Shown here: positions 55,311-64,000 of the stretch, one piece after another
Position numbering within the stretch: position 1 is the stretch's first letter
Layout: each line of letters opens with the position of its first letter
NCBI RefSeq assembly: GCF_965198575.1
Contig: NZ_OZ240671.1
Coordinates: 3,410,001-3,474,000, forward strand
Reading direction: 5' to 3'
From: Lichenicola sp965198575
Lineage (GTDB): Bacteria; Pseudomonadota; Alphaproteobacteria; Acetobacterales; Acetobacteraceae
Length of the DNA: 64,000 bases
Made by a program: the position numbers and the translations under genes
Notes under the pieces: model-generated
Seen by the model: the letters and a program-made list of their open reading frames with translations, nothing else
What the model was told of the DNA's origin: nothing
Database searches by the model: none

Positions 55311-55529
55311 AGACCGCCTCGCGGCCCATCGTTACCGCGACCGGAACGCACCGGCCAGTACGAAGTCGCATCGGATGAGACGGCAAGACGTTTATTAGGT
55401 CATCATGGCCGTCGTCTCGTTTCTTGGTTTGCGCCCGGGTATTGTGCGGACTTTCGGCGCGGTTATGATGCCGCCAGCCCTGGAGCCGTCCTACGGCCAG
55501 GATGGCGCCCTCGGCTTGTCGAGGTCTCC

Positions 55530-58478
55530 ATGACAGGGCGTCAGGCATCCCGAGGGCGGCGCAGGATCCTGCCCTGGTGGTTGGTGACCGCGGTCGTAGG
55601 TATTCTTTCGCTCGGCGTGCGGCCCGCCCGGGCAGACCGAGCCCCGTTCCAGATCTACGACGCGGATCAAGGCCTCTCGAGCGCGGACGGGTCGTGTCTG
55701 ATGCAGGGGCCGGGCGGCCTCATTCTCGTCTGCACCGAACACGGCATCGCAACCTATGACGGCCGCCGCTTCCTCGGCCTTGGGTCGCAACAGGGCCTGA
55801 GCGACGGTGGTGTCGCCTACGACCTCGTCGCGACGGCAAGCGGCCGCCTGGCTGTTCGGTTCGCCGACAAACTGTTCCTGTCCGACGGTCCCTCCGGTTC
55901 TGCCGGCCTGCCGTCCTCGCTCACCTTCCGTGCCGTCGCCCACCCCGGGCTCGAATTCTACGACGAATATCCGCATCGACTGGCGACCTGGCACGGCGGT
56001 CTGGCCTTGCTGGCAGATGGACGCACCGTGCGGATCGCCGTGCCCGGCGCCGGGCCGCCAAGCCTGGCACGCATGGCCTATACGCCGACAGAGGCCGCGA
56101 TGCTCAAGGACGCGCAGGCCATCTTCTCGATCCGTGGCAGCCTTTGGGAGAGCACCGAGAACGGCAGCCTCTGCATGGCCGACCCTGGAGCCGTTAGATG
56201 CTTCTCGAAGAGCGACGGCCTGGACGGGACCCGGCTCGTGGATGCGGCTCCGGGGCCAGGCGGCAGCGTGATGGCACGGTCGCTCAAGACGGTTGCAACC
56301 CTCGCTCCCGGAGCCGACCGGTGGACCATCGCGCCGCTGCCGGGACAGGGCGACCGCTACATCAACTTCGCTGCCGACCTGGGACTGTTCAGGTCGCCCG
56401 GCGGCCAGATCACCACCCAGACCGATGGCGGCATGGCGACATTCCGCGATGGCCGGTGGGAGGATGCGGCGTCGCCCCTCGGCGCCCCGGCCGGGATGAT
56501 CGCAGGTGCGATGACCGACGCCGGCGGCCAGTTCTGGTACCGCATCCTCGGCGTCGGGCTCGCCCGGTCGATCGGCTACGGGGAGTGGGAGTGGCTGCAG
56601 AAAGGCCAGGGTCTTTCGGACGGATTCCCCTGGATGGCCACCAGGGTTCCGGGCGGCGCCCTATGGGTGTCGACCGACACCGGGATCGACGAGGTTGTGC
56701 GCAGGGGAAGCGTACTGGCTGTCGACAGGGTGCTCCCCGGGAACGCGTTCGTCATGGCCGTATCCCCCCGCAACAGGCTGTGGACTTCCATCGGCGCCTC
56801 CGGCCTGCGCATCGTCGATCCGTCGGGTGGGGTCGAAACCAGGCTCGACATGCCGGCGGTCGACGCGATTTTCGCCGATCAGTCGGGCAAAGTCTGGATC
56901 GGGACGCAGAAGGGACTGTTCGGCACGCGCGACGGCCCCGGGCAGATTCCGGTGCCGACCAAACAAGGCAACCTGACGTCGCCGGTACTGGCCGTGGTCG
57001 GCGACGGAAGCGGCGGTGTCTATTACCTCTCCGGTGGCCGCGTGCGGCACATGACCGCCGCAGGCGCCGACACCACGGTCTGGAGTTCCTGGCCGTCCGG
57101 GGGCTTCGAGCCGCTCGCCATGGCACGCGGTGGCGACGGCGACGTATGGGTCGGAGGGGCAGGCGGGCTCTTCCGCATCCGGGTCGGGCCCGGCAAGGCC
57201 GTGTCCTGCGACATGATCCCGCAGGGCGACATCAGGACGAACAGCGTCGTGGCGGTCCTGGTGGATGACCGCGGCTGGGTCTGGGTCGGCACCCCGCTCG
57301 GGATCTCCGCCTTCGACGGCCATCGCTGGGTGTCGGTCGATGCGGATGGCGGCCTGTTGTCGAACGACGTGTCACAGGGCGGGATCACCGAGGACACCGA
57401 TGGCTCGATCTGGGTCGCGACCAGCATCGGCGTGTCGCACCTGCTGGATCCAGCCCTGCTCTTCGCGAGGCCGCCGGTGAAGGTGGTCATCAGCGGCGCG
57501 GCGATCGCCGGGCGCCAGTTGAATGGGCGGCCGCTGCCCTGGACGGACCAGGCACTGTCGCTTCAGTTCGGCAGCACGAGCTACGGGGACGCGCGCTCGG
57601 TCGTGTTCCGCTACCGGCTGTCCGGGGTCGATGCCGGTTGGGCAGAGTCGGAAACAGGCGATGTCCGCTACCCGTTCGTGCCGCCAGGTCACCATGTCCT
57701 CGAGGTGATCGCCACCGACCGGATGACCCATCGATCCTCCGACGCCTCCTCCCTCACTGTGGACATTGCCTATCCCTGGTGGCGTCGCTGGTGGTCGGAG
57801 GCAGCCTGCGCCCTGCTCGCCGCCACCGCCGCATGGGGCGGGGTGCGACTGCGCGTTCGAAGCATCCTCCGTCGCGAAGCCGAGCTCCGGCGCCTGGTTT
57901 TCAAGGCGACCGAGCAACTCCGATACCAGGCGGCGCATGACAGCCTCACCGGTTTGCTGAACCGCAGCGAGATCGAGCAGCGCCTGGCCGCGAGGCTCTG
58001 CGGCACCCGGGGCGGCGACGAGATCATCGTCGCACTCGTCGACATCGACCACTTCAAGCGGATCAACGACAGCTACGGACACCTCGGAGGCGACGACGTG
58101 CTCCGCGTTCTAGGACGGCTTGTCGGGAGCGCGATGGGCGAGGCCGACCAGGCGGGCAGATACGGCGGCGAGGAGTTCCTGCTCGTGATGGCGGACGCCG
58201 ACGGCCGTGGGGCCGAGCGGGTGCTTGCTTTGCACGACGCGATCCGCAGCGAAATTCTCCTGACCAGGGGCGGGCCGATCCGCGTCACCTGCTCGATCGG
58301 TATCGCCTGGGCGGTCAGGGGAGATGATTGGGAGTCGCTGGTCGGCAGGGCCGACAAGGCGCTCTACCAGGCGAAGGAAGCTGGCAGGGACCGCGTCATC
58401 GAAGGCCTCAGGCCGGGCGCGGTGGGAGGTATCGGCGCCAATACGGCGGACCTCTCCGGGGAGGGGACTGCGGAATAG
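55530..58478 (+). CDS. Membrane diguanylate cyclase with beta-propeller sensor
   Basis: This 982-residue protein has four parts. A signal peptide (ILPWWLVTAVVGILSLGV) is followed by a periplasmic two-component-regulator-type propeller with repeats such as GLILVCTEHGIATYDGRRF, GGALWVSTDTGIDEVV and GWVWVGTPLGISAFDG. A Y_Y_Y domain (SLQFGSTSYGDARSVVFRYRLSGVDAGW) then a membrane helix near 750-770 come next. A cytoplasmic GGDEF domain has the active motif AGRYGGEEFLLVM. It would make c-di-GMP in response to an external signal, probably a polymer or sugar. GAGGTCT precedes the ATG. No visible motif upstream. Confidence 0.93.
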   Translation: MTGRQASRGRRRILPWWLVTAVVGILSLGVRPARADRAPFQIYDADQGLSSADGSCLMQGPGGLILVCTEHGIATYDGRRFLGLGSQQGLSDGGVAYDLVATASGRLAVRFADKLFLSDGPSGSAGLPSSLTFRAVAHPGLEFYDEYPHRLATWHGGLALLADGRTVRIAVPGAGPPSLARMAYTPTEAAMLKDAQAIFSIRGSLWESTENGSLCMADPGAVRCFSKSDGLDGTRLVDAAPGPGGSVMARSLKTVATLAPGADRWTIAPLPGQGDRYINFAADLGLFRSPGGQITTQTDGGMATFRDGRWEDAASPLGAPAGMIAGAMTDAGGQFWYRILGVGLARSIGYGEWEWLQKGQGLSDGFPWMATRVPGGALWVSTDTGIDEVVRRGSVLAVDRVLPGNAFVMAVSPRNRLWTSIGASGLRIVDPSGGVETRLDMPAVDAIFADQSGKVWIGTQKGLFGTRDGPGQIPVPTKQGNLTSPVLAVVGDGSGGVYYLSGGRVRHMTAAGADTTVWSSWPSGGFEPLAMARGGDGDVWVGGAGGLFRIRVGPGKAVSCDMIPQGDIRTNSVVAVLVDDRGWVWVGTPLGISAFDGHRWVSVDADGGLLSNDVSQGGITEDTDGSIWVATSIGVSHLLDPALLFARPPVKVVISGAAIAGRQLNGRPLPWTDQALSLQFGSTSYGDARSVVFRYRLSGVDAGWAESETGDVRYPFVPPGHHVLEVIATDRMTHRSSDASSLTVDIAYPWWRRWWSEAACALLAATAAWGGVRLRVRSILRREAELRRLVFKATEQLRYQAAHDSLTGLLNRSEIEQRLAARLCGTRGGDEIIVALVDIDHFKRINDSYGHLGGDDVLRVLGRLVGSAMGEADQAGRYGGEEFLLVMADADGRGAERVLALHDAIRSEILLTRGGPIRVTCSIGIAWAVRGDDWESLVGRADKALYQAKEAGRDRVIEGLRPGAVGGIGANTADLSGEGTAE

Positions 58479-58786
58479 GGTCCAGGGTGTCGAGCAGCGT
58501 CGCACTCCGAAGATGACCTGAAGTGCGCCCCGCGGCAGGCGTCCAGGCTTGCACAGCCAGGCGCCCGGACGCGTGTCTTACAGGCGCTCCAGACGGATCT
58601 CATTCCTGCGCGAGCGAGAGGGTCGGGCGGCGTTGCGCTCGACCGGAATTCGTTGATGTCGATGACGCGGACGGTCGGGATCGGGTTGGAGCGCGAGCGC
58701 CAGATCGAGGGCTCCGCGATGGCCGGGATCCGTGAGCATCACTTCATGCAACGACCAGCTACCCGGACCTCTGGGGCTATGTCCTC
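58479..58786. other. Convergent intergenic gap
   Basis: About 300 bp between the two c-di-GMP genes; I see no supported gene or element. Confidence 0.4.
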
Positions 58787-60712
58787 CTAGGCGGCCTCTT
58801 GAGACAGTCTCGACTGGAGCAGGGAACGAAGGTCTTCTGCCGGCATCGGGCGGTTCAGAAGAAAGCCTTGCAACTCTCCGATCTCGACCGCGCGCAACTC
58901 CACCAGCTGCGCCTCGGTTTCCACACCCTCGGCGACGACGCTGATATGCAGGCTGTCAGCCAGCTGCTTGATCGCACCGATGATGGCGACCGCATCCTGC
59001 CTTTCACCAAGATCGGCGACAAAGCTTCGATCGATCTTCAGCTTATCGAGCGGAAACGAGCGGAGATAGCTGAGGCTCGAATAGCCGGTGCCGAAATCAT
59101 CCATCGCGATCGTCGCGCCGAGGGCGCGGAGGGCGTGAAGTTGTCCGCGTATCTGCTCGCTGTTCTGCATCAGGCTCGACTCGGTGATCTCCAGGTCGAG
59201 GCGTCGTGGGTCCAGGCCCGACTGCAAGAGGGCGGATTCGACATCCGCGCAGAGATGTCCGGTGCGGAACTGCGACGGCGAGATGTTGATCGCCACACGG
59301 ATCGGGTCGGGCCAGCTGGCGGCTTCCCTGCAGGCCTCGCGCAAGACCCATTCGCCAAGTTCCACGATCAGGCCCATCTCTTCAGCCACGGGAACGAACT
59401 CGGACGGCGGTACCATGCCGCGGCGCGGGTGCGGCCAGCGCAGGAGGGCCTCGCAGGACACGATCCGCCCGCTGCGCGCACACTCGATCGGTTGGTAATA
59501 AAGCTCGAAGCCGCCCTCGGAGAAGGTTTGCCGAAGATCCGCTTCCAGCGCGCGCCTCGTCTGGAGCTTCAACTCCATCTCGGGAGTGAAGGCGCGGTGA
59601 ACGCCACGCCCCTCCGCCTTCGCGGTGTAGAGCGCCAGATCGGCGGTGCGAAGCAGGGCGACCACGTCGGAGTCTCGTTCGCCCTGGCTGATCCCGAGGC
59701 TCGCGGTCACGTCGACCTGATGTCCGTCGATCTCGAAGGGTCGATCCAGAGCGCCGAGCAGGCGGACGGCCATCTCGTCCGCGGACGGGCCATCGGCGGA
59801 ATGCACGGAAATGACGGCAAATTCGTCGCCGCCCAGCCGCGCGATGACGTCTTTCGATCGGACGCAGCCTTCGAGCCGTCGCGCCACGATCTGCAGGAGG
59901 CGATCACCGATCGGGTGGCCGAGCAGGTCGTTGACCATCTTGAAGTTGTCGAGGTCGATGAGAAACACGGCAAGACGTTCGCCTGGACCGAGACGCTGCA
60001 GGGTCTGGTTCAAGCGCTCATGGAGGCGGGAGCGGTTGGCGAGGCCGGTCAGTGGGTCGTGCCACGCCAGGTAGGCACTCTCTTCCTCCGCCCGACGACG
60101 CACGGTCACGTCCTCGAAGGTGAAGACGCATCCGCCGCCGGGCAGCGGACTCTTGTTGACGGCGATACTCCGGGAGCCGACCTGACGGTCGTAGGCGGCG
60201 GTGTCGACCCACGGGAGCCAGGTCTTCAGTTTTGCCGCCGTAATGTCGAGGTAGTTGCCGTGTTCCGCCTGCACCGCGATGACTTCGGACAAGGTCATGC
60301 CGGGCCTGACCGCATCTGCAGGTAGATTGAAGATCTCCCCATAGCGCCGGTTGACGACGATGACGTTCGCGTTGTCGTCGTAGTGGATCAGGCCCTGGCA
60401 CATGTTGCTCAGGGTTGCGTCGAACTGGCTGTTCAACTCGCGCAATTCATCGGCGTCCCGTTCGATGCGCGTGGTGATGGTCTTGCTGATCCGCCAGAAG
60501 GCGAGGCCGCCGCCAAGCACCAGCAGCATCGAGATCAGGAGGATCGAGTTGCGGGTGTTATGGTAGGTCTGGAGATAATCCCGCTGCAGCAGATCGATGC
60601 AGAGGATGCCGATCTCCTGTCCGGCGGCGTCATCGATCGGGAGGTAGGCGGCGTAATAATCGGTGCCGAGGATGCGGAGTTTCGCCCGGTAAGGTCGGTG
60701 GTGACCTATCAC
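58787..60712 (-). CDS. GGDEF-EAL protein, downstream part of a gene split by an amber codon
   Basis: This is the larger piece of a c-di-GMP enzyme. After the end of a periplasmic sensor (YRAKLRILGTDYYAAYLPIDDAAGQEIGILC) come a membrane helix (ILLISMLLVLGGGLAFW), a PAS-like region, a GGDEF domain with intact ARLGGDEFAVIS and an EAL domain with CEALLRWPHPRRG, FGTGYSSLSYLR and KIDRSFV. Both catalytic signatures are intact. The frame continues upstream without shift to an ATG at 61144, but a TAG at 60803-60805 breaks it. The GTG at 60712 is only the first possible restart inside the sensor domain and has no clear ribosome site. Confidence 0.85.
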   Translation of the reverse strand: MIGHHRPYRAKLRILGTDYYAAYLPIDDAAGQEIGILCIDLLQRDYLQTYHNTRNSILLISMLLVLGGGLAFWRISKTITTRIERDADELRELNSQFDATLSNMCQGLIHYDDNANVIVVNRRYGEIFNLPADAVRPGMTLSEVIAVQAEHGNYLDITAAKLKTWLPWVDTAAYDRQVGSRSIAVNKSPLPGGGCVFTFEDVTVRRRAEEESAYLAWHDPLTGLANRSRLHERLNQTLQRLGPGERLAVFLIDLDNFKMVNDLLGHPIGDRLLQIVARRLEGCVRSKDVIARLGGDEFAVISVHSADGPSADEMAVRLLGALDRPFEIDGHQVDVTASLGISQGERDSDVVALLRTADLALYTAKAEGRGVHRAFTPEMELKLQTRRALEADLRQTFSEGGFELYYQPIECARSGRIVSCEALLRWPHPRRGMVPPSEFVPVAEEMGLIVELGEWVLREACREAASWPDPIRVAINISPSQFRTGHLCADVESALLQSGLDPRRLDLEITESSLMQNSEQIRGQLHALRALGATIAMDDFGTGYSSLSYLRSFPLDKLKIDRSFVADLGERQDAVAIIGAIKQLADSLHISVVAEGVETEAQLVELRAVEIGELQGFLLNRPMPAEDLRSLLQSRLSQEAA

Positions 60713-60802
60713 CGCGTCGCGAACCGGGCCAGGCGCCAGGCGCGAGCCGACACCGCGTGAGCCATCGGGACGGCGCAGCGTCGTCGCGATCCGTAGGTCG
60801 CC

Positions 60803-61144
60803 CTAAAGAATGGTCGCGGTTCCGCCGGCAACCCGCTGCAGATCGTCGGGTACGGCGGTGAGGCTCGACGACGGAAGGTCGCCGAACGTCAAGTGCCCAT
60901 TTCGGATGATGGCGCGATCGCCATGCTCGTGCAGCATGTGCCACCCGATGCGTGTATCGATGTCGACTTGCCGCCACGCCTGACGGTCGAGGCTCGACTG
61001 CAGCACGAGCGTAACGACGACCAGGATCGCGAGGGTCATCGCCAGGAGGCTGCCGAGCCCAAGCAGCATGATCTGCCGTGTCGGCCGCAAGATGCCGTCG
61101 CGGGAGCGCCGCTCCCCGACCGAGACCAGTGGGCGGCGCGTCAT
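60803..61144 (-). pseudogene. N-terminal fragment of the GGDEF-EAL gene ending at an in-frame TAG
   Basis: From the ATG at 61144 the frame encodes a membrane helix (IMLLGLGSLLAMTLAILVVVTLVL) and the first half of a single-Cache sensor (RIGWHMLHEHGDRAII...DDLQRVAGGTATIL). Then TAG replaces what relatives usually have as Gln (TATIFQGD). The same frame resumes with GDLRIATTLRRPDGSRGVGS and runs into the GGDEF-EAL part 144 codons from the start. One C-to-T change would explain it. Confidence 0.8.
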
Positions 61145-61452
61145 GCCTGGGCCGGATCCGCAGGCGCTGACGACGACGCTGGGAAGATTTGGGTAGGACA
61201 GACCGGACCATGCGCCATGACGCAGGTTGTGAGCGCAGAGAGTTGGTCAATCGTTAACACGCTGCGGGAATAATCTTCTCCGCCGCTGCACGGTTTCACG
61301 TGTGCGTGCTTTCGATCACAGTATGTAATGTCTGCACGATCAGAGGCGGTCCTGGTCTGTGACAAGAGGCCCTGTAACGGCAGGCTTGGAACACCCAAAC
61401 CAGTCAAAGTGGCGACGGCCGTGCGTGTTGGAGGTGTAAGCCCCTGATGGAT
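61145..61452. other. Intergenic region upstream of the split GGDEF-EAL gene
   Basis: About 300 bp; presumably the promoter of the minus-strand gene. Nothing else supported. Confidence 0.4.
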
Positions 61453-61529
61453 TGGCGCGCCCTGGTGGATTCGAACCACCGACCCACAGCTTAGAAGGCT
61501 GTTGCTCTATCCGACTGAGCTAAGGGCGC
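61453..61529 (-). tRNA. tRNA-Arg (anticodon TCT)
   Basis: The minus strand folds as a 77-nt cloverleaf. Acceptor GCGCCCT pairs with AGGGCGC. The D arm is GCTCAGTCGGATAGAGC, the anticodon arm has loop CTTCTAA, the T arm is GGTGGTTCGAATCCACC, and the CCA end is encoded. Confidence 0.95.
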
Positions 61530-61549
61530 GCAGGTCGCAGGCAGCCGGA

Positions 61550-61855
61550 TCAGTGGGTCCAGTTCTGCCGGCGGTCAAAGCGGAAATTGTCGGCATAGGC
61601 CTTTGCCCGGCGAATCCGCGGGGTCGGTAGCTCGATGTCGTAGGCAATGCCCTCTCGCTCGGCGTACGCCACCGCCTCCTCACGGGTCGGGAAGTGCAGG
61701 TGCAGCTGGCTCTTGGTGTCGCCGCTGCCGAACCAGCCCATCAGCGGGTCCTGCTGCCGCTGCTCCGACTGGCCGTATTCCAGGATCCAGTCGTGCGTGT
61801 TGGCTTGGCCGGACTGCATCGAGGTCTTGGGCTGCTGGAAGATCCGGGCACGCAT
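61550..61855 (-). CDS. NADH dehydrogenase accessory subunit, NDUFS4-like (ETC complex I subunit family)
   Basis: This 101-residue protein opens MRARIFQQPKTSMQSGQANT and has THDWILEYG and DTKSQLHLHFPTREEAVAYAEREGIAYDI, followed by the basic C-terminus RRAKAYADNFRFDRRQNW. These are the hallmarks of the alphaproteobacterial homologue of the mitochondrial 18-kDa complex I subunit. It supports an alphaproteobacterial origin. The start at 61855 fits the family; an ATG four codons earlier also exists. It lies between two tRNA genes. Confidence 0.93.
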   Translation of the reverse strand: MRARIFQQPKTSMQSGQANTHDWILEYGQSEQRQQDPLMGWFGSGDTKSQLHLHFPTREEAVAYAEREGIAYDIELPTPRIRRAKAYADNFRFDRRQNWTH

Positions 61856-61900
61856 GATGATCGCCACCTCTGTCGCTGGACGTTGGTCTCCAGGTCGGAC

Positions 61901-61977
61901 TGGTCGGGGCGCCCGGACTCGAACCGGGGGCCTCGTGTACCCAAAACACGCGCGCTACCAGGCTGCGCCACGCCCCG
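61901..61977 (-). tRNA. tRNA-Pro (anticodon TGG)
   Basis: The minus strand gives a 77-nt cloverleaf. Acceptor CGGGGCG pairs with CGCCCCG, the D arm is GCGCAGCCTGGTAGCGC, the anticodon stem CGTGT/ACACG has loop TTTGGGT, the T arm is CCCGGTTCGAGTCCGGG, and an encoded ACCA end follows. Confidence 0.95.
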
Positions 61978-61991
61978 AACCTGCGCGGAAA

Positions 61992-62858
61992 CTATGAGGT
62001 GACCCTCCGGGTGGCAAGCCCGGCATCCGATGCCGCCGCAGCCAACGCACCGCGCAACCCGCCGCCAGCGTGTTCCAGTGCCTCCGCCGCCTCGACGGGC
62101 GAAAGCCCCATCGCCACCAGGATCGCCGGCTTGACCCGCCCCCCGGTCGCCTCCAGGGCGCCCGCCGCCTGCGCCGCATCGCACCCGGCCAGCTCCGTCA
62201 CCATCGTCACCGCGCGGGCCCGCAGCTTGGCGTTGCGCACCCGCATGTCCACCATCCGGCCGGCATGCACCCGGCCCAGCCCGGTCATCAGCGCCGTCGA
62301 GATCAGGTTCAGCACCACCTTCTGTGCCGTGCCGGCCTTCATCCGCGTCGAGCCGGCGATCGCTTCCGAGCCGGTCGCGACCAGGATCGGATGCTCGGCC
62401 TCGGCAAGCAGCGCGCTGCCCGCACTGTTGGCCAGGCCGATCGTCAGGGCACCTCGCCTGCGTGCCTCCCGCACCGCCGCAACGGTGAATGGCGTGCCGC
62501 CACTGGCCGCGATGCCGATGAGCACGTCGGCAGGACCGACCGTCTCGGCCTCCAGCTGTCGGATTGCGGCCGGCGCGTCATCCTCGGCGTTCTCGACGGC
62601 CTGGGTGAGCGCCCCGACACCACCGGCAATCAGCAGCACCAGGCGGTCGCGTGGCCAGTCGAAGGTCGGCTCGAGCTCGGCGCCGTCCTGCGCGCCGAGC
62701 CGTCCGGAACTGCCGGCGCCGGCATAGACCAGACGCCCGCCTTGACGCAGCCGGGGCAGGGCGGCTTCCACCGAAGCGGCCAGTGCTCCGAGCGCTGGAC
62801 CGATCGCCGCCACCGCCGCCAGTTGGCCCTCCCAGAGGCTGTCGAGCTGCTCACGCAT
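61992..62858 (-). CDS. murQ: N-acetylmuramic acid 6-phosphate etherase
   Basis: MurQ removes lactate from MurNAc-6-P during cell-wall recycling. The SIS-domain signature YAGAGSSGRLGAQDGAELEPTF and GIAASGGTPFTVAAVREA are clear, as are GSEAIAGSTRMKAGTAQKVVLNLISTALM and the C-terminal UBA-like helices. From the ATG at 62858 the protein has 288 residues. Homology seems to extend upstream (TEGHSARHVWLDSWS), and no ATG, GTG or TTG lies near the expected start. A CTG at 62939, overlapping the end of gpt, would give 315 residues and is a likely alternative. Confidence 0.92.
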   Translation of the reverse strand: MREQLDSLWEGQLAAVAAIGPALGALAASVEAALPRLRQGGRLVYAGAGSSGRLGAQDGAELEPTFDWPRDRLVLLIAGGVGALTQAVENAEDDAPAAIRQLEAETVGPADVLIGIAASGGTPFTVAAVREARRRGALTIGLANSAGSALLAEAEHPILVATGSEAIAGSTRMKAGTAQKVVLNLISTALMTGLGRVHAGRMVDMRVRNAKLRARAVTMVTELAGCDAAQAAGALEATGGRVKPAILVAMGLSPVEAAEALEHAGGGLRGALAAAASDAGLATRRVTS

Positions 62859-62931
62859 TGACCAGCTATCCAGCCAGACATGTCGCGCGCTGTGGCCTTC
62901 GGTCGCCGGTGCAGCCGGTCCGGGCGCGCGC

Positions 62932-63528
62932 TCAGACAGCGCCGGCTGCCTTGCGCGCCAATGGCGGCACGAACAGCGGCGCGGTGTCCCAGGGAAACAG
63001 GATCCAGGTATCCTGAGGCACCTCGACGACGAACCGGTCGGTCCAGGGACGGCCTGACGGCTTGGCATAGAGGCAGGCAAAGGTCGCCTTGGGGAGCAGG
63101 CTGCGCACCAGCTGGGCGGTGACGCCGGAATCGACGAGGTCGTCGATGATCAGGAACCCGTCGCCGTCACCGGCCGCGGTGGGCGCCTTGACCACGCGTG
63201 GCTCGCCCTGCACCTGCTCGCCGGCACTGCCCCCGGCGTCGCGCCCACCTTCGCCCCCATTTTCGCGCGGCTGGTCGTAGCAGATCACCGAGATGCTCTC
63301 GATCAGCCGCAGATCCAGCTCGCGTCCGATGATTGCCGCCGGGATCAGCCCGCCGCGGGTGATCGCCACGATGCCGCGGAACGGACCCAGCGGCATCAGC
63401 TGCTCGGCCAGCAGCCGTGCATCGCGATGCAGCTGGTCCCAGGTGACGGTGGCGTAGCTCACCTGCCCAGGGCTCGACGGCGCCTGCCTGCCCTGCACCT
63501 GCCTGCCCGGCGCATCGTTGAGCGACAT
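62932..63528 (-). CDS. gpt: Xanthine-guanine phosphoribosyltransferase
   Basis: This 198-residue purine-salvage enzyme has VAITRGGLIPAAIIGRELDLRLIESISVICYD and the PRPP-binding motif GFLIIDDLVDSGVTAQLVRS. The C-terminal DTWILFPWD is typical of Gpt. A Gly/Glu-rich insert of about 20 residues (RENGGEGGRDAGGSAGEQVQ) sits in the flexible loop before the PRPP motif, and the N-terminus is extended by a Gln/Pro-rich piece. The start overlaps the csaA stop (TGATG). Confidence 0.92.
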   Translation of the reverse strand: MSLNDAPGRQVQGRQAPSSPGQVSYATVTWDQLHRDARLLAEQLMPLGPFRGIVAITRGGLIPAAIIGRELDLRLIESISVICYDQPRENGGEGGRDAGGSAGEQVQGEPRVVKAPTAAGDGDGFLIIDDLVDSGVTAQLVRSLLPKATFACLYAKPSGRPWTDRFVVEVPQDTWILFPWDTAPLFVPPLARKAAGAV

Positions 63529-63887
63529 CAGAACAGCCTGCCGCCGTCCGCCACCTTGTGGTCGGGACGGATCAGCACGACCTCGCCAGCCGCATCCGGC
63601 AGCCCCAGCGTCAGCACCTCGCTGACGAACGGACCGATCTGGCGCGGCGGCAGATTGACCACCGCACAGACCTGCCGACCGATCAGCTGGTCCGGCTTGT
63701 AGTGGCGGGTGATCTGCGCGGAGGATCTGCGGATCCCGATGCCGGGCCCGAAATCGATCCAGAGCCGGAAGGCCGGCTTGCGTGCCTCGGGGAATGGCTG
63801 CGCATCGGTGATCGTGCCGACCCGGATGTCCAGGCTGGCGAATGCATCGGCGGGTTCGATCGCATCATCGTTGGGCTGGACGGTCAT
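63528..63887 (-). CDS. csaA: CsaA-like tRNA-binding domain protein
   Basis: This 119-residue OB-fold protein has FASLDIRVGTITDAQPFPEARKPAFRLWIDFG and the C-terminal VCAVVNLPPRQIGPFVSEVLTLGL, matching the stand-alone tRNA-binding/export chaperone CsaA. I take the ATG at 63887; a GTG nine codons earlier is possible. It is the first gene of a csaA-gpt-murQ unit with overlapping junctions. Confidence 0.93.
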   Translation of the reverse strand: MTVQPNDDAIEPADAFASLDIRVGTITDAQPFPEARKPAFRLWIDFGPGIGIRRSSAQITRHYKPDQLIGRQVCAVVNLPPRQIGPFVSEVLTLGLPDAAGEVVLIRPDHKVADGGRLF

Positions 63888-63972
63888 GATGCCTTTTGCC
63901 GCCAACGGCCGCACTTGCCAAGCACCCGTATTGGATGGGCATGCCGCAAGCCTGCATGGGCATTGGGAAAGC

Positions 63973-64000
63973 TGGCTCCCGGAGTAGGGATCGAACCTAC
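63973..64000 (-). tRNA. 3' end of a tRNA, probably tRNA-Asn (truncated by window)
   Basis: The minus strand ends ...GTAGG TTCGATC CCTAC (T arm), TCCGGGA (3' acceptor strand) and GCCA. The G discriminator with a TCCCGGA 5' partner fits tRNA-Asn, but the anticodon is outside the window. Confidence 0.6.

Overview
This 64 kb window is high-GC chromosomal DNA from an alphaproteobacterium, most likely of the Acetobacteraceae/Rhodospirillales type. The evidence is a long bifunctional PutA, a mitochondrial-type NDUFS4-like complex I accessory subunit, a FixJ-type regulator, an N-type rotary ATPase and the general codon use. I see no integrase, transposase, CRISPR array or rRNA.

Layout. (1) 1-6.1 kb: ordinary genes, namely putA (cut by the window start), a CbpA-type DnaJ with its CbpM-like modulator, and a GT4 glycosyltransferase. 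(2) 6.3-49.6 kb: a stress/low-energy island. It holds an HlyD plus double-ABC exporter, two zinc alcohol dehydrogenases, a tandem universal stress protein, an aldehyde dehydrogenase, a slipin, and phosphoketolase with class I aldolase and a histidine phosphatase. It also holds glucokinase, a SHOCT protein, a LOV hybrid histidine kinase with a FixJ-type output domain, a single-domain receiver, BON and PRC-barrel proteins, triosephosphate isomerase, GroES, DnaK, an MscS channel with a cNMP-binding domain, the complete N-ATPase operon atpDCQRBEFAG, a P-type proton ATPase and a CBS protein. (3) 49.6-55 kb: a sparse, partly decayed stretch with an alpha/beta hydrolase and a PoxB-type pyruvate oxidase. 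(4) 55-61.2 kb: a small secreted repeat protein and two c-di-GMP genes, one broken by an in-frame amber codon. (5) 61.4-64 kb: tRNA-Arg, NDUFS4, tRNA-Pro, murQ, gpt, csaA and the end of a third tRNA.

The main observation is a regulon readable from the DNA. A conserved asymmetric element, close to TAGGTAGTTTCCGAGCCTG, occurs 17 times between 11.86 and 49.05 kb. It is always intergenic and always points at the next gene, usually 60-150 bp before the start codon. Divergent promoter regions carry one copy per direction. Ten copies have the identical 11-mer GTAGTTTCCGA. The core resembles the FixJ site of rhizobial fixK promoters as I remember it, and the island encodes a protein ending in a FixJ-like LuxR helix-turn-helix, fused to a LOV (flavin) sensor kinase and two receivers. 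I infer that this LOV-FixLJ fusion controls the whole island, including its own gene, switching on an energy-sparing and protective programme: phosphoketolase glycolysis, alcohol/aldehyde redox balancing, ion-pumping ATPases, chaperones and envelope proteins.

The island is also eroding. Recognisable remnants of groEL, gluconokinase and a second P-type proton ATPase lie inside otherwise intact transcription units, and the gluconokinase remnant still has a decayed copy of the motif upstream.
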